From Capitulum mitella (Eukaryota > Arthropoda > Thecostraca > Pollicipedomorpha > Pollicipedidae): DNA of 64,000 nt. A model generated the notes under the pieces. The model was not told the DNA's origin. It saw only the letters and a program-made list of their open reading frames with translations, and did not search any database. The stretch spans positions 10,299,838 to 10,363,837 of the forward strand of contig CP099842.1 in the NCBI GenBank assembly GCA_030062745.1, read 5' to 3'. Below, one piece after another: positions 1 to 12,500 of the stretch (position 1 is the stretch's first letter; every line of letters begins with the position of its first letter). The position numbers and the translations under genes were made by a program.

Positions 1-51
1 TTGTGGTGAAAAATTCTGTTGGTGAAAATTGCGACCATTTTTTCACCACTG

Positions 52-450
52 TATAGGTGACTTATCTACGATGTTCCAGAAGGGTACGCTGCTGGCTTTA
101 CGTGACTAATCTACTGTGTTCCAAAGGGCACACTGATGGCTGTATCTTACTCCTCTGCGGTGGTCCAGAGACGCACACTGCTGGCTGTACGCGACACCTC
201 TGCGGTGTTCCAGAGGGGCACGCTGTGAACTGTAGGTAACTCCTCTGCGGTGTTCCAGAGGGACACGCTGCTGGCTGTGCGTGACTTATCTGCGGTGTGC
301 CAGAGGGGCACACTGTTCGCTGCAGGTGACTCCTATGCGCTGTTCCAGAGGGGCACACTGTTCGCTGCAGGTGACTCCTCTGCGCTGTTCCAGAGGGGCA
401 CGCTGCCGGCTGTACCTGACTCCTCTGCGCTGTTCCAGAGGGGCACGCTG
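52..450. repeat. 45-bp minisatellite ending at the PH exon
   Basis: About nine copies of a 45-bp unit stand head to tail, for example GTGACTCCTCTGCGCTGTTC followed by CAGAGGGGCACGCTG. The leftmost copies are the most diverged and the rightmost are nearly identical. The unit contains GTGAC, a pyrimidine stretch and TTCCAG, so each copy looks like a 3' splice site. The last copy runs into the first PH exon. Its length is a multiple of three and two frames stay open through it, which I treat as chance rather than coding. Confidence 0.9.
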
Positions 451-462
451 CGCGGACCCCAG

Positions 463-589
463 GCGCGCCGTTCGCCGGACGCGGTCGTCACCATGCGCGG
501 CTGGCTGGACAAGCAGGGCTCGGAGCGGCTCCGGCTCTGGAAGACGCGCTGGTTCGTGCTTGCCGAGTTCTGCCTCTACTACTACAAGG
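463..589 (+). CDS. PLEKHA5/6/7: PLEKHA exon: N-terminal half of PH domain
   Basis: It encodes the first strands of a pleckstrin homology domain: VVTMRGWLDKQGS, then LRLWKTRWFVLAEFCLYYYK. This matches the PLEKHA5/6/7 PH start closely (RGWL.KQ, W-K-x-R-WFVL). The basic residues around W-K-T-R-W are those that bind phosphoinositide headgroups in PH domains. The donor GTGGGT follows base 589 and leaves one base of a codon, which the next exon completes to Asp. The acceptor is taken as CCCCAG ending at 462. An alternative CAG ending at 438, inside the minisatellite, would add eight codons in frame. Met at 493 is internal, since homologues continue upstream. Confidence 0.85.
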
Positions 590-3500
590 GTGGGTGGCGC
601 AGCCGTCCGCCGCCCGCCGTCTGGCGAGCTCCAGTGCTTTCTCAAGACCGGCCCTCTGCTGGGTACAGCAAAAGGGCACATTGCGTGCCATACGGTCGAA
701 TACGAAAAAATACACATTTTGGGGGGCTTTTGGGTCTAAAAACAGTCTAGTGAGAAGAAGGTGAAGTTGTAATACCGGCCTTTCGGTAAAATTTTCTTCT
801 TTCGAATTTTTTAAATGTGAACTTCTAGAATTAATACTTTTGACTGGCGGGTACAGGCACGGGAACTGGTGGACACAGACTGAGGGCCGCTGGGCAAAAC
901 GTCCATGACTCAACATGTAAGAAACCCCGTGCCGTTCCGGCTCTGGGGCAAAATTCCCATCACTCAATATGTAAGAAACCCTGTGCCGTTCCGGCTCGGG
1001 GGCCGGAAAGGGGCCGCCGCTGGCCGTGCCGCCGCGCCACGGCAGGCCGGCCAAGGTTGCCCGCGCCGCGCCGGCCGCCCGGCTGGCAATTTGCGGTGCG
1101 GTTTCGTTTACGGCTGGCGAGTCCGTGACGTTCCGGGGTGCGGCTGGGTAATGGTCACGCTCTGGAGGGTCAGTTTCGTGACCAGGGTCGCTACTGACTC
1201 TGCGGGGTCAATACGAGATGAACAGAGGGTCGCGGGGAACCTGCACTGAAGCGGAGACTTCCTGAGGCGGCCACCGCTAATCACCGACTGCCGGGCAAAA
1301 ACGACATGCATTCTTCTGCTGCGTCCTTTGATAAGCGCGCTCGACCTCCAGGCCGCCGCCGGCTTGTTGATTTACTGGCAGCCGCATCCAGGAAGTTTTC
1401 GTTTTTGCTTTGTTGTCTTTTCCAATCACGTGTTTGACGTTGCATACCTAAAAAGATGCGAATTCCTTGCGCCGCTGTTGTGCATGTGAGACGGATTTTG
1501 TCAGTAATCGTTGTTTCGTTTTTCTGGCGTGTATAAGAGTTTCATTGTTTGTTATTTTCCATATATTCTGAGGCCTATTACGCTTAAAATTAAATTAAAA
1601 TGTAAATATCGAAAAACTGAATACTGTTAAAGAAATGTAAAACTAATTCATGAAGTGAAACAAACTAAAAAGTGAAAGTTAAATTAAACAGAATTTAGGC
1701 AATAAAATGATATTGGCCTGAGTTTATTACATGACATTAAGACATCGGATTTTGTAAGTTTCTCTTCCCGGCTACTCTAGCCTGACCAGCCATCTGGCTG
1801 TACATTTTCTATGTGTCTTTTTTGTGTGTCTGTGTATCCGTGCGTTTATTTGTGTTTGTTTGTTTGTGTGTCTGTGTGTCTGGCATTCGGCCCGTTATTG
1901 TCTGTTTGCCTCCTTCGCTCACCCGATGAGCAGCGCCGCCGGTAGTACCAAACGACGTCACGATTTCCGTCATCTGACGTCATCGTTGACCGGGGTCACT
2001 CAGTGACCCTGGACGCTGCCGCAGGCAGTACCTCATGACGCCGCAGTCAGAGTCACGTGACGTCATCGTTGACCGGGGCGGGGAGTGACGTCACCGCCGA
2101 GCCGGGCGCAGCGCCGGTCGAGCCGCCTTGCCGGAGCGCGGCTGACTCGGCGGCGGCCTATTGTGCCGTCCGCTGGCGGCGGGGGTCGGGTAATGACCCC
2201 GCCGGCGCGCCGCGACCGCCGCCGGCCGCCAGCTGACGCTGTTTGGTTCCGTGTTTTCCAGATGCCAAGGAGGATAAGCTGCTGGGCTCGATCACGCTGC
2301 CCTCGTACCGCGTGTGTCCAGTGTCGCAGGAGGACCGAGTCCACCGCAAGTACTCCTTCCGCATCGAGCACGCCAACATGCGCACCTACTACTTCGCCTG
2401 CGAAACGAAGGAAAAGATGACGGAGTGGATGAACGCCATCAGTTTGGCCAGCATCATGCAGAAGGACCCCGGGTGAGGAGCATTATGACCCCGTTCTGAG
2501 CAGATATGCCGGAGGCAACGAGGATCTGCCGCTCCGCGCGCATGGATGCAGATACCCGCGGCTTCATTATGGGAAGAGATAGCATGTCTGGCAAGGCAGG
2601 TTAATTCGACTAGCTGGCTTAGAAATAAGGCTGCGGTTCCCATCCTTGCTCTGGCTTAGCGCACATGGGACGGGTAGTATGACCTAATTTGAGCACGCAA
2701 CCGGGTAACACTACGGGTACAGACATCTCTCTTAACCGGAGGCGAACCTTGCCGCTCTGTCTTGGGTGATATCCAAGCACCGAGAAAAACGTCCACCTCA
2801 CTTGTAAAAGTCCATCAGGGTCAAGGGTAAGATGAACGTTCGTTACGATTCCAAGCAGAGCATGTGTTGAGTACGCCAAGAATTTGGGTGCATTCGATTC
2901 CGACTCTGATATGCTAAACGCCAACAGTCGGGCACGGTTCCTTGCACGAGGGCCTCAAAAGCAAGGCGTCACGAAGCTGATGGATAAAGTCCGACAATGG
3001 CGTGACTTGGCCTGCTGAAATGCCGCGATGGCAATCGCCTGTTGGCGAAAACATGGGCAAGGCCGTCTCAAGGCGCACTCGCGCTGCATGCAACTGGAAA
3101 GACCTGCCTACCGGTCCACCTTCACCGCCGCTGTCGAAGGCCCCGGCGTTGTCGGGCCGCTGGTCACGTTTGAATTGCATGTCGGCTGCGTGGCTTCCTG
3201 GTCGTGATGGCCGGCTACAGCCGTCGTGCAGCGTCCGTCCGACAAATTTCAGTCCGTCGTCGAGGAGAAGTCCTGAACGGCCTGCCACCACCTAGCTTCG
3301 TGGCTCGGCTTAGGGAAGACGACGTGAAGAAGAAGACGTCCTGACTTTGATCGAAATGTGGATTCAAAGAACGTCCAGAACGGGAACCCGGCGCTCGTGA
3401 CTCAGTCTCCTGTTGCGCCATCAATTCCGTGCAGGTTGCGTTGGATGCCACGTCATGCTGCTTCGATTATTTATCGGCATGTTTTCCGAGTTGTTTTCTG

Positions 3501-6500
3501 GACGGCGCCTGCCTGCGTTAGCTGCATCTGGCCTCTATCGGTGTCTCGTCCAGACAGCGCCGGCCGCTTCTTGCGGTCGGCCGCAAAACCGGCCGCGCCG
3601 GGTCCCGCTGGGAACGATGCCGACACGGCGCTGGGAACGCCGCCGCCGTCAGCGCCAATAGGTCGCGAGAGCGTCACCTCGGCGGCCGGGCGACGTGGCG
3701 GACCGGACGACCGTCTCTCCGACCCTGCCGCAGGGTCACAGTCGGAGTGTAAGGCAGGGCGAACACAGTCGTCGGGCGTCCCCTCCCTCCCTCCCGACTG
3801 CGTGCACTGCCGCAGTGAGGCGGCGCCGGCCGGATCCCCGGGCCGCCTCCCGTCCCCGCCGCCCGCAGGTGCGGTAATCCAGACGGTCGGCGGCCGGCCG
3901 CCCCGCCGCCCTCCGCCGCCGGCCGGCTGAGCCGCCGCCGGCCGGTTCCGGGGAGCCGCGGCCGGCGGCGGCGGCCGGCCGGACGGCGGCGGCCGCCAGT
4001 GGTGACCGGGCGGCCACGGCGGCGGCGGCGGCCGCAGGTCAGTCCGGCGGCGGTCGGCAGCGCGGCGGCCCTCAGGTGAGGTGGCGGTGCCATCCGCCCG
4101 GCTCCGAGCCCGCCGCCCCGGAGAAAGGAGGATAATTGGGCGGCCCGGGCCGCTTGCGAAATCCCCGTCCGCACCGGCTGCCGGAAGCGGCCCAGGGTCA
4201 TTGTGGCCACGCTTCGTGAGTTTCTCCGCGATCAAGAACGTCGGAATCATGTTCATGACGTGCTTGCCCCCGCTCCTGTGGGCAGTCGGGCCCGTGTGAG
4301 AGTGTCCGGCCGTCCGTCTCTCGCCGTTGGACGCCCTCTCTCGGCGGAGCCCCCGGCGGAGGCGCCAGAAGCTGCCGCGCTCCCACAGCGCCCGCCGTTC
4401 GAAGCCCTTCTCACGCAGCGTGAGCGCAACGGACGGCCGTGAGTCACTGCGGCTTCCTGGGTGAGTCACGTCGCACGAGAGTCCTGCGCTGCTTGAGTAA
4501 GACGGCGCGCGGCCGCCGGCCGGCCGGCCGGGTTCAGTCGCGGCAGTGTCGGCGCCTCTGCAGCAGTGTCGTGTGCAGACTGCAGAACGGCTCAGAGGCG
4601 GTGCCGAGGTGAGTGGACCGCGGACGGTCAGCTGCACGGACTGGGGGGGGGGGGGCGGATGCGGTGTCGAGGATGACCAAGACGCCGTGTCCGGCGCGGG
4701 CGGGCGTGACCTTGGCGGCTGGGGGTGCGGTGTGGAGAATGGGAGCGCCGCGGAAGGCATGCCACGTGTTGGGAGGATTGAGCACGGCAGGCCGCGCCCG
4801 AAGCTCGTTTTGGCGGTCTCCCACGAGCTGGGCTTAGTGGATCGGGGGTCAGGCGTATCAGATCAGGGAAACTAGGCGGCTGCTGTACAGGACCGCGAAC
4901 TCAGGTGTGGAGCCTGAGGGGATGGTGGACAGGTCCGTGACCTCAGGTGTGGAGACTGAGAAACTGGAGCACAGGTCCTTGACCTGAGGTGTGGAGACTG
5001 AGAGACTGGTACACAGGTCCGCGGCCTCAGGCGTGGAAACTGAGGGGCTGCTGTGCAGGTCCGTGACCTCAGGTGCGGAGAATGAGGGGCTGGTGCACAG
5101 GTCCGTGACCTCAGGTGCGGAGGCGGAGGGGCTGGTGCACAGGTCCGTGACCTCGGGTGCGGAGGCCGGGGGGGGGGCGGCATTGTGCACAGGCCCGTAA
5201 CCTTAGATGATGAATGATGAGGGGATAAGGCACGGGTTTCGGGTCCCAGTTGTTGGAGTCTTGGACCTCAATCGTAGATATGCGTTTCGGGGAAAGAAAT
5301 CCTTTAGATGTTAAGTAGTTCTGTCCCAGGCGATTAACCAAGTGAAGCTGGAAAATCCTTTTCGTGCCGTGCAATTACACGGCCCGGCCGCTTGGACTGG
5401 ATCCGCATGCAGATGACTTTTCTGGGACTCGAAGCCAGACTAAGCCAACAGGGTCTGAGCCCCGCCTGGGGCCCTGTTGTCTGGGTCCATCAGGCCATGG
5501 CGGCGGCCCTGGCCAGACTCTCAGCTGGTCCGGTTGTTGTGGTGCGGGCGAAGGTCGGAGTAATCCAGTAAGGCGAGAGCTTTGGTTACAAGCAGCGGCG
5601 AAAATCTTCAGTCACGGATACATTCAGCCGGTTGCTCAGCAAGCATGGAGAAGCTGCCGTGGGGAACTGCAAACTTTGGGCCTCCATGGCTAGCTATCAT
5701 ATTCAGGTGCCCTCAGTGGAGGTACGCCAGGTATACACGACAGTACCGTACAAAAGGTCGACTGCGCACACTGGTCCTCCTGCCTCGGCTGACTCTCCCT
5801 GGATGATGCTCTAATGATATCTACCCGGCGCTGTGACCAGTACACAGGCGGCCTAATGGGTCCCAGTATCTAATCGTTAGAGGATCCGGACACACCGTCT
5901 GTCACACTCCGCGTGAGTTTATTACAATCAAGCGTTTGCGGAGAGACTTAATGGTATTCCGTGACCGACACGCTGTGAACAAACCTGGTGGGTGAGCTAC
6001 CTCTTGCGAACCTTTTGGCAAGTGAGTACAGGTAGTGTTAGTTTCCTTTCTGGTGAGTCACCAGCAGCGCGTTTCACGGCTGACAGTATCATAGGTGATC
6101 TCGAAAACGTGCGTTGTTAGTTCTTCTCCTTATTGGGGGATGGATGATTCACTGATCTTCGGAACTTGGGACATTCTTCGAAATAGCGCTGTTTTTTTTC
6201 GGGAATGATAGCTCATTATCTCCAGACTTCCACTGCACTGGTTCCAGTGTCGGTTCCAGCTGTCATATTCAGATTCGGTTCTCCTTCCCTCGACAACCTC
6301 CATTCCGACCCTCCCCATTCCTGGCGACGAATGATTTCCACGAAGCTGGAAGGACACTGACCCTCCCTCTCCCCGGCAGGACGGACACTGACCCTCCCTC
6401 TGCCCGGCAGGACGCAGCGGCTGCAGCAGCGGACGGACCGGCCCAGCGTCGGCTCGCTGGACGGCAGCGAGGCCGGGTTCGGCCGGCGGCCCGACTTCAA

Positions 6501-9500
6501 CACCAGCCAGGAATCGGTGTGCCGCCGCGACCCTCGCCAGCCCCTCTACGCCAACGCGCCGCCCAAAGCCGCGCCGGCTGACCGGCAGCCGCGAGGCGAG
6601 CAGTTCGCCGGAGCCGACCGACCGGCTGGGCGAGATGGCCGCCGGCGCCCAGGTGCCGAGCCGGCGCGCTCTGGCCGAGCGGCGCACTCCCGACGCGTAC
6701 GCCGCCGCGCCGCCGCACGGCCGCGCCGACTACGAGGACGTGTACGGGGCCAGTGTGGGCAGCGGCTCCTCGCGGGGCCGTGGCCGGCCCGGCGAGCCGC
6801 GCGCGCACGCCCGCGAGTCGTACGCTTCCAGCGCCGGCCGCAGCACGCGCATGTCGGGCGAACTGTGCACGCCGCCGCCGGCGGGCGCCGCGCCGCGCGG
6901 CTACGGCTACCTGCAGACGCCGGAGAGCGTGCCGCACGGCAGCCTGGCACCGGCGGCGGCGCTGCCGCGGCCGCACTCGGCCGACTTCCTCGAGTGGGAG
7001 CGGCGCGGCGGGCCGCAGAGCGCGCGCTTCTTCTCGCCGCCGGCGGGCGCGCCGCGGCCCAAGTCGAGCCTGGCGCGCTACCAGCCGCCGGCGCACGACT
7101 ACTGGTCCGAGGAGGGCTACGCCAACAAGATGCGCCAGGCGGCGTACAGCGGCGGCGTGGTGCTGCCGCCGCCCGACGCGCCGCCGCCGGCGTCGCCGAT
7201 GACGCCCACGGCGCCGATGACGCCGGTCGGCGCCGCCACGCTGCCCGGCCACGGCGCGGCGCCGGCGCCGGCGCCACCGGCCACCCACTCGCTGGGCCGG
7301 GACCTGGAGCGAGTGCCGCGCGGCAGCGGCTTCATGCGCTCGGCCAGCGCCCGGTTCGCGCGGCAGAAGGCGCGAGAGCTGGACATGATGAACACCTCGC
7401 TGCCCGACGACCCGAACGACTGCCGCGACGGCACCCAGGAAGAAGATCCAGCAGGTATGTGCTTACCGACTTCGCCCGCCGCTGGTGAATCATGACGTAA
7501 ATGGCGGGAGATCTGGGAAGACGTTTGGTCGGGCTTTGATGGATATAGCGACAGATCCGTGTAGCAGTCAGCAGTCGCCATCACAGCTGATGGCTGATCG
7601 TCACGTTTTCTGTCAGCTTCAGGGTTACGTTTTTTTCGGAAGAAATCACAAATGATATCCATAAGTATGTTCACACAGTCAGGGTTGGTTTCCTCTCATG
7701 CCTCAGAGAAGCACCGTGACAATGACAAACGTCCTGCAGCCATGGATGTTTTTAGTGTGACGCATACGCCGGTAATTCCAGAGCAAGCCTACCCCGAAAT
7801 CCAAATTTAAAGTCAGTGAAAAATTAAGATTTTCCAGTCGACTAGTCACGGCTTACACGGCATTAGACAAATGTGAAAAAGTTGTCGGTAGTGGCCGGAA
7901 CTCACTGTGCACTGAATCACACCAAGACCGCCTGCTGAGAAGATTTCACAGACTGTGATGATTGATGACAATGATTCCACAAAAAATGCGGGCCTAAGGG
8001 AGGGGCCTGCCCCCCCCCCCGTTGGTTGCGCCGATGGTTATGCATGGATTCCCAAAAACACGGATGCGGCGCCCATGATGGCAAAGCCGAAGCGTACATC
8101 CTCCAGTGTCGGATGCGAGCAGCTAGGTATCAACTGCTTGGAACTGCTGTTAGGTATCAACTGCTTGGAACTGCTGTTAGGTATCCACTGCTTGGAACTG
8201 CTGTTAGGTATCAACTGCTTGGAACTGCTGTTAGGTATCCACTGCTTGGAACTGCTGTTAGGTATCAGCTGCTTGGAACTACTGTTAGGTATCAACTGCT
8301 TGGAACTGCTGTTAGGTATCAGCTGCTTGGAACAACTGCTTCCCCCATTTGGAAAAGACGTCATTGTCGATTTAGAAGGGTACATTGCAGGGGCGTCGAG
8401 TTCTGTAACTGATTGAGGGGGGGGGGCGAGCCGAGAGCCCGACAACCCACCCTCCCCCCAAATATGGGTTTCTCGATGGATTCCGCCCACTTTATTTCGG
8501 AGATTTATGAGTTATTTTTGTACTATTTATCAAATTAAAAATTGTCTTTATCCCCATGTTTTCAGGTACATATAGAGATAGAAGATCGGATGATAGGTAT
8601 ATCGCTTTAGACTTTATTCTGTACTATTTGCCTGTCTCTTATTTATTTCGGCCGTTCTTTTCGTTATTATTACTCATTTTCCCTTTAAAACCGGCAGAAA
8701 ACATGGGGTGGGCCCAAGCCAACTTTGAGTGGGCCACACCCCTGATACACTGGATGCCGAGACATCATACGCACGGGACGTCCTAGTCCCTCCCCGCCGC
8801 GGCCGACCCTCTGGAAAGTCCGACGCGCCCGCCGGTGCCGATTGTGCAGCACGCCTTCATTAGTATGCGTGCGGCGTTCCCGAGGCGGATCACGCCGCAA
8901 TGCGCCATGTACGGCACCGGGACGCCTCATTGCAGGAGTTTTTGTGGTGGCCGATTTTATGAAGCCGTAATTATGAACGTCGTGATGTTGGTCGCCACGT
9001 GACGAAACAGGTGGCGGCCAGGTCCAGTTCATCGAAAGCGTTTTGCTGTCACCGCACGTCAAGTTTCTGAGACCCCCACCGCCCACAGTCCACCAATTCG
9101 TGCACGCCTTGCAAGCATGAGCCACACCTTGTTTCTGCCGCGTATGTTGGCGGCTCCCTCGTGGCAAGAGATCCGGCTGTGCCAGGTACCATCTCGGTTC
9201 TTTGGCACGTCACCGGTGCCGGCGGCACGGATGTAACTTTATACCTCTCTGTGGGTGCACGTGCCCCCACAAGCCAGATTCGTACGCCCACAAACATGTT
9301 CTGCAACTCACAAAAAAAACATCCAAACGGCCTAATATGTGCAAAGAAAGGAGATGCGCATATATGTGTTGATATCCATAGCATGACGAAGAAAAACCGC
9401 GCACGTAAATGGACCCATAGACGCTCCCACAGGAGCGGTGAAACTCTGTGGAGATGAGGGAGGGGCAAACGCGATTTTTATCTCGTTTCTTTCCATCCAA

Positions 9501-12500
9501 CGCCATAGGGTTAATGTCAAATGTCTCCCAAGGTTGGGTGCCCCCAACTTTGGGCGACAACAAAGGGACAGCCGCCGGCAGCTGCCCCTTGCCCCCCTTG
9601 GTTTCAGCACCCCTGCGCACCCAAGTAGCCCGGACTCCCTTTGGTTTCGAGATTTTCGAACTTTTTGTCTAAAAATAAGAGATCCGAATTTTCGGAATTG
9701 GAAAACAAAGTGGCGGAAATCCGGAGATTTGGTTTTGAGGTTGGTGGGCGGGGGAGGGCACAGACGCAGCCAAGGGGAGGCCCCGGGGCACGGTCCCCTC
9801 CCCTTAGGCCCCATTTTTGTGAAAACCACTGCACATCGTCTTCCTGGCAGACGGTTTTCGTATGATTTCAGTTCACACTGAGCTCCGGGTCCCGCTTAAG
9901 ATCCTGGCTGCGCCCCTGGAGGAGGGGTTGCGATTGGCCACATCTCTCCCGTGCGAAAATCTGGCGCCTGAGTGCACCCACACGGGGTTTTGGAAAACAC
10001 CACCCCTGATTCCACCTTCCAAACAGCACTGTAAGTCGTTTCCTTCCATGCAGCCTCATTTCTCATGTTAATGACGAAGAACGAATCAGCGGCCACTGTC
10101 CCCGCATTTGCTGTTCCTGATTTTATGTTTTCACGCTTGCATTGGTTCGACTCGGACACCGACGAGCTCGGGCTCTTAACATCCCCATACCCAGATACGG
10201 AACTTTGCAAAATGGATTGGGGGTGGCCTCCCGTGCATTATCTTCAGGACGTTGGGCTGCGTCCACCTCACAGGGCCATAAATATTTGTGGATGCTGAAC
10301 CAATATTGACGCGCCGAAACACCCGCATACGGGAAGAAGACATAGCCCACGCTCACACCCACGCCCACATTTCTAACATCAATGAGGAGTGACGCCGCAC
10401 GTGACGATCTGTTCCTGAACCGATGACACTGATCAGGGACTGGTGAGGGCAGGTAGTGGTCAAGTCGTGGATAGGTAAACCATGGGTGTTGTAGACCATG
10501 TCAACGTGGTGGGGGGAGGGCCAAGGGGTTAAATGGTACTGAGCGAAGGTCTTACTCGATTGGAATAATTTTTACAAAAGCGGTGCTGCATGGAAAGGAA
10601 CTCTGTCGACGTCACCACAACATGGGAACAGCCGCTTACGCAGTAATTCTGTGCCTGTTCCGCTTCATGCCTTTAGTCAAGTCCAGGGGCGCAGCCAGGA
10701 CTTCCTGAGGGGGGAGGCGGAGTTCGATGTGAACTAATATACGAAAACCGCCTCCTTGGAAGACGATGTGTAGTGGTTTTCACCTAAATGCGGGCTTAAA
10801 GCGGGGGAAAGGGGTCGGGCCCACCTTTGGCTACGCCAAGTCCGACTTAAGGTTTTTCTCCGCAGCTGATGTGAGGAAATGATTCACGCGCCATGATTCC
10901 GTCTCCGGGGTTGTCCAGATTACACGAAACAGTCGCGTGACAGGAAAAACTGTCGTTTCTGCTTCCCCGATCACCAGAGCTGGGCCGTCAGTGTATCACT
11001 CGGAAATATTTCTAAAAATCACCACGAAGTTTTTGTTATTTCTTGTGCATGGTTTGTTTGCAAGGAACACGGGGATTGCAGGCGCCGTAAATTTCGTCGT
11101 TATCGTCTACCTAATGTTCTGCAATATGTTTTCGATAACGATTATTCTAAACCGGCGCAGACATCTTATGACCATCCATTTTATGTCCTTGACGACACCA
11201 ATTTGTCAGCTGGCTGTCTTTTTGTCCTGCTTTTGCGGTGGGCCGATTGCCATTGGTCCGTGATGCGCGGCTGGCCGGACCCGCCGCCGGCTCCAACGGC
11301 TGCGTTCTTCTCATGACCTTGGAGTCAGTCGCTGGAGAGAGCCGCACGCCTGGCCGGCCGTTTGCCGGGGTCTTCCGACGGAGCCGGCCCCGGGCCGTCC
11401 CGCACGCACGGAGTCACGGAACTGCCTGGTACTCCGGCCCCTGGGCGTCCCCGACACCGCACTGTCGACTGCCGCAAACACAGACACGCCAGATCCCAGA
11501 CCGTCCAGGCCTCAGACCGTCCATCAGACTTTGGACCTGAGGAAGCTCTGACCACCTCAGACAGGGAAAACTCATTAGGCACAGTTTCTTTGCATGCAAC
11601 ACCATGCTAATGTTACATGTTCAGTGTTATCTACAAAGGGCTAGTACGATAACTGCCCAAAGTTGGTAGGGCCGCCACCGTATCTGCCCGATGTGATGCT
11701 GCACCCGTGACCGAGTCGGCACGGAGGCGGCACCTTGGCACTCCGTCTGCCATTTGCCAAGCCTTGCATACGTTCAGCATCAGGCCGAGTCCACCGTGGC
11801 GCTGGACAGCTCGTCTGCCGTAAAATGGCTTTACAGATGCTCCTCGTGGTCTCTGCTGAGCACGGAAAGTTTGTCAGAACATTCCGTAGAACTCTGCCGT
11901 CGTCTCCTCGCTCTTATTTACGCTGGCCACGGGACGATGGTCCCCACCACCATCGTGGCCCGGATCCGCGGTTCCACAAAGGGCAGCCGGTTTTCGGCCG
12001 GCATTCCTGGACCTGCAGCCCATCCTGACACCGGACGTCCCGGAGCACCGGCGAGGGGCGGAACCTGTCGCCTGGGGACCGGCCGGCCATGACGTCACGG
12101 CTCAGATGTGCGAGCTGACCGGTTATTGAATTAGCGCGGCCGGCCGGCTGGTGGCGTCGCGCCGTTACTCGCCGGGGGACGATCGACGCCGGCGGCCGGC
12201 GGGGAGCCACTCATCTGAGTGCTGGGCAGGTGCCACGGAGCGGTCCCGCGGAGTCTGTGTCATCTCGCTCTCTCTCGCTCTCTCTCTCTCTGTGCTGTGG
12301 TCTTCGGTCCTCTCTTCCGGTGGCGTTTGGGGTTTTTGGACCGGCCTTGGTGGTTTCAGACTAGTATCGATTCTTTACTTAGCCCATATCGGTGCACCGC
12401 TGCAGAGTAAATCAGTCATGCCGTGCTTGTTGGCGATTCTATCCGTTGCTCTTGCGCATGATTTCGACTCGTCATCGTTGCAAAATCGGACGCCAGGTGT

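Larger units (their letters stand above)
2473..6410 (+). other. Intron 2
   Basis: It holds moderately composed sequence to 3550, a very GC-rich island at about 3550-4660, the 42-bp minisatellite at 4880-5195, then unremarkable sequence to the duplicated acceptor at 6349-6410. Long open frames in the GC island exist on both strands and look like a composition effect. No exon homologous to the family was seen. Confidence 0.65.

Noticed and set aside
250-450. Repeat peptide fused to the PH exon
   Set aside because: The frame is open through the 45-bp array into the PH exon, but the array is diverged leftward, carries acceptor-like sites, and family members have no such peptide. Treated as intron.
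3471-4760. 429-codon minus-strand frame in the GC-rich island
   Set aside because: Pro/Arg/Ser/Ala composition without any domain. Several other frames are open here too, which is a GC effect.
6570-7488. Continuation of the upstream frame through the 6411 exon
   Set aside because: It gives Arg/Ala/Gly-rich nonsense, while the next frame gives SSSPEPTDRLGE, RPKSSL and EEGYANKMRQ, typical of the family.
8124-8337. CRISPR-like array
   Set aside because: The 27-bp units are contiguous without spacers, in a eukaryotic intron; it is a minisatellite.
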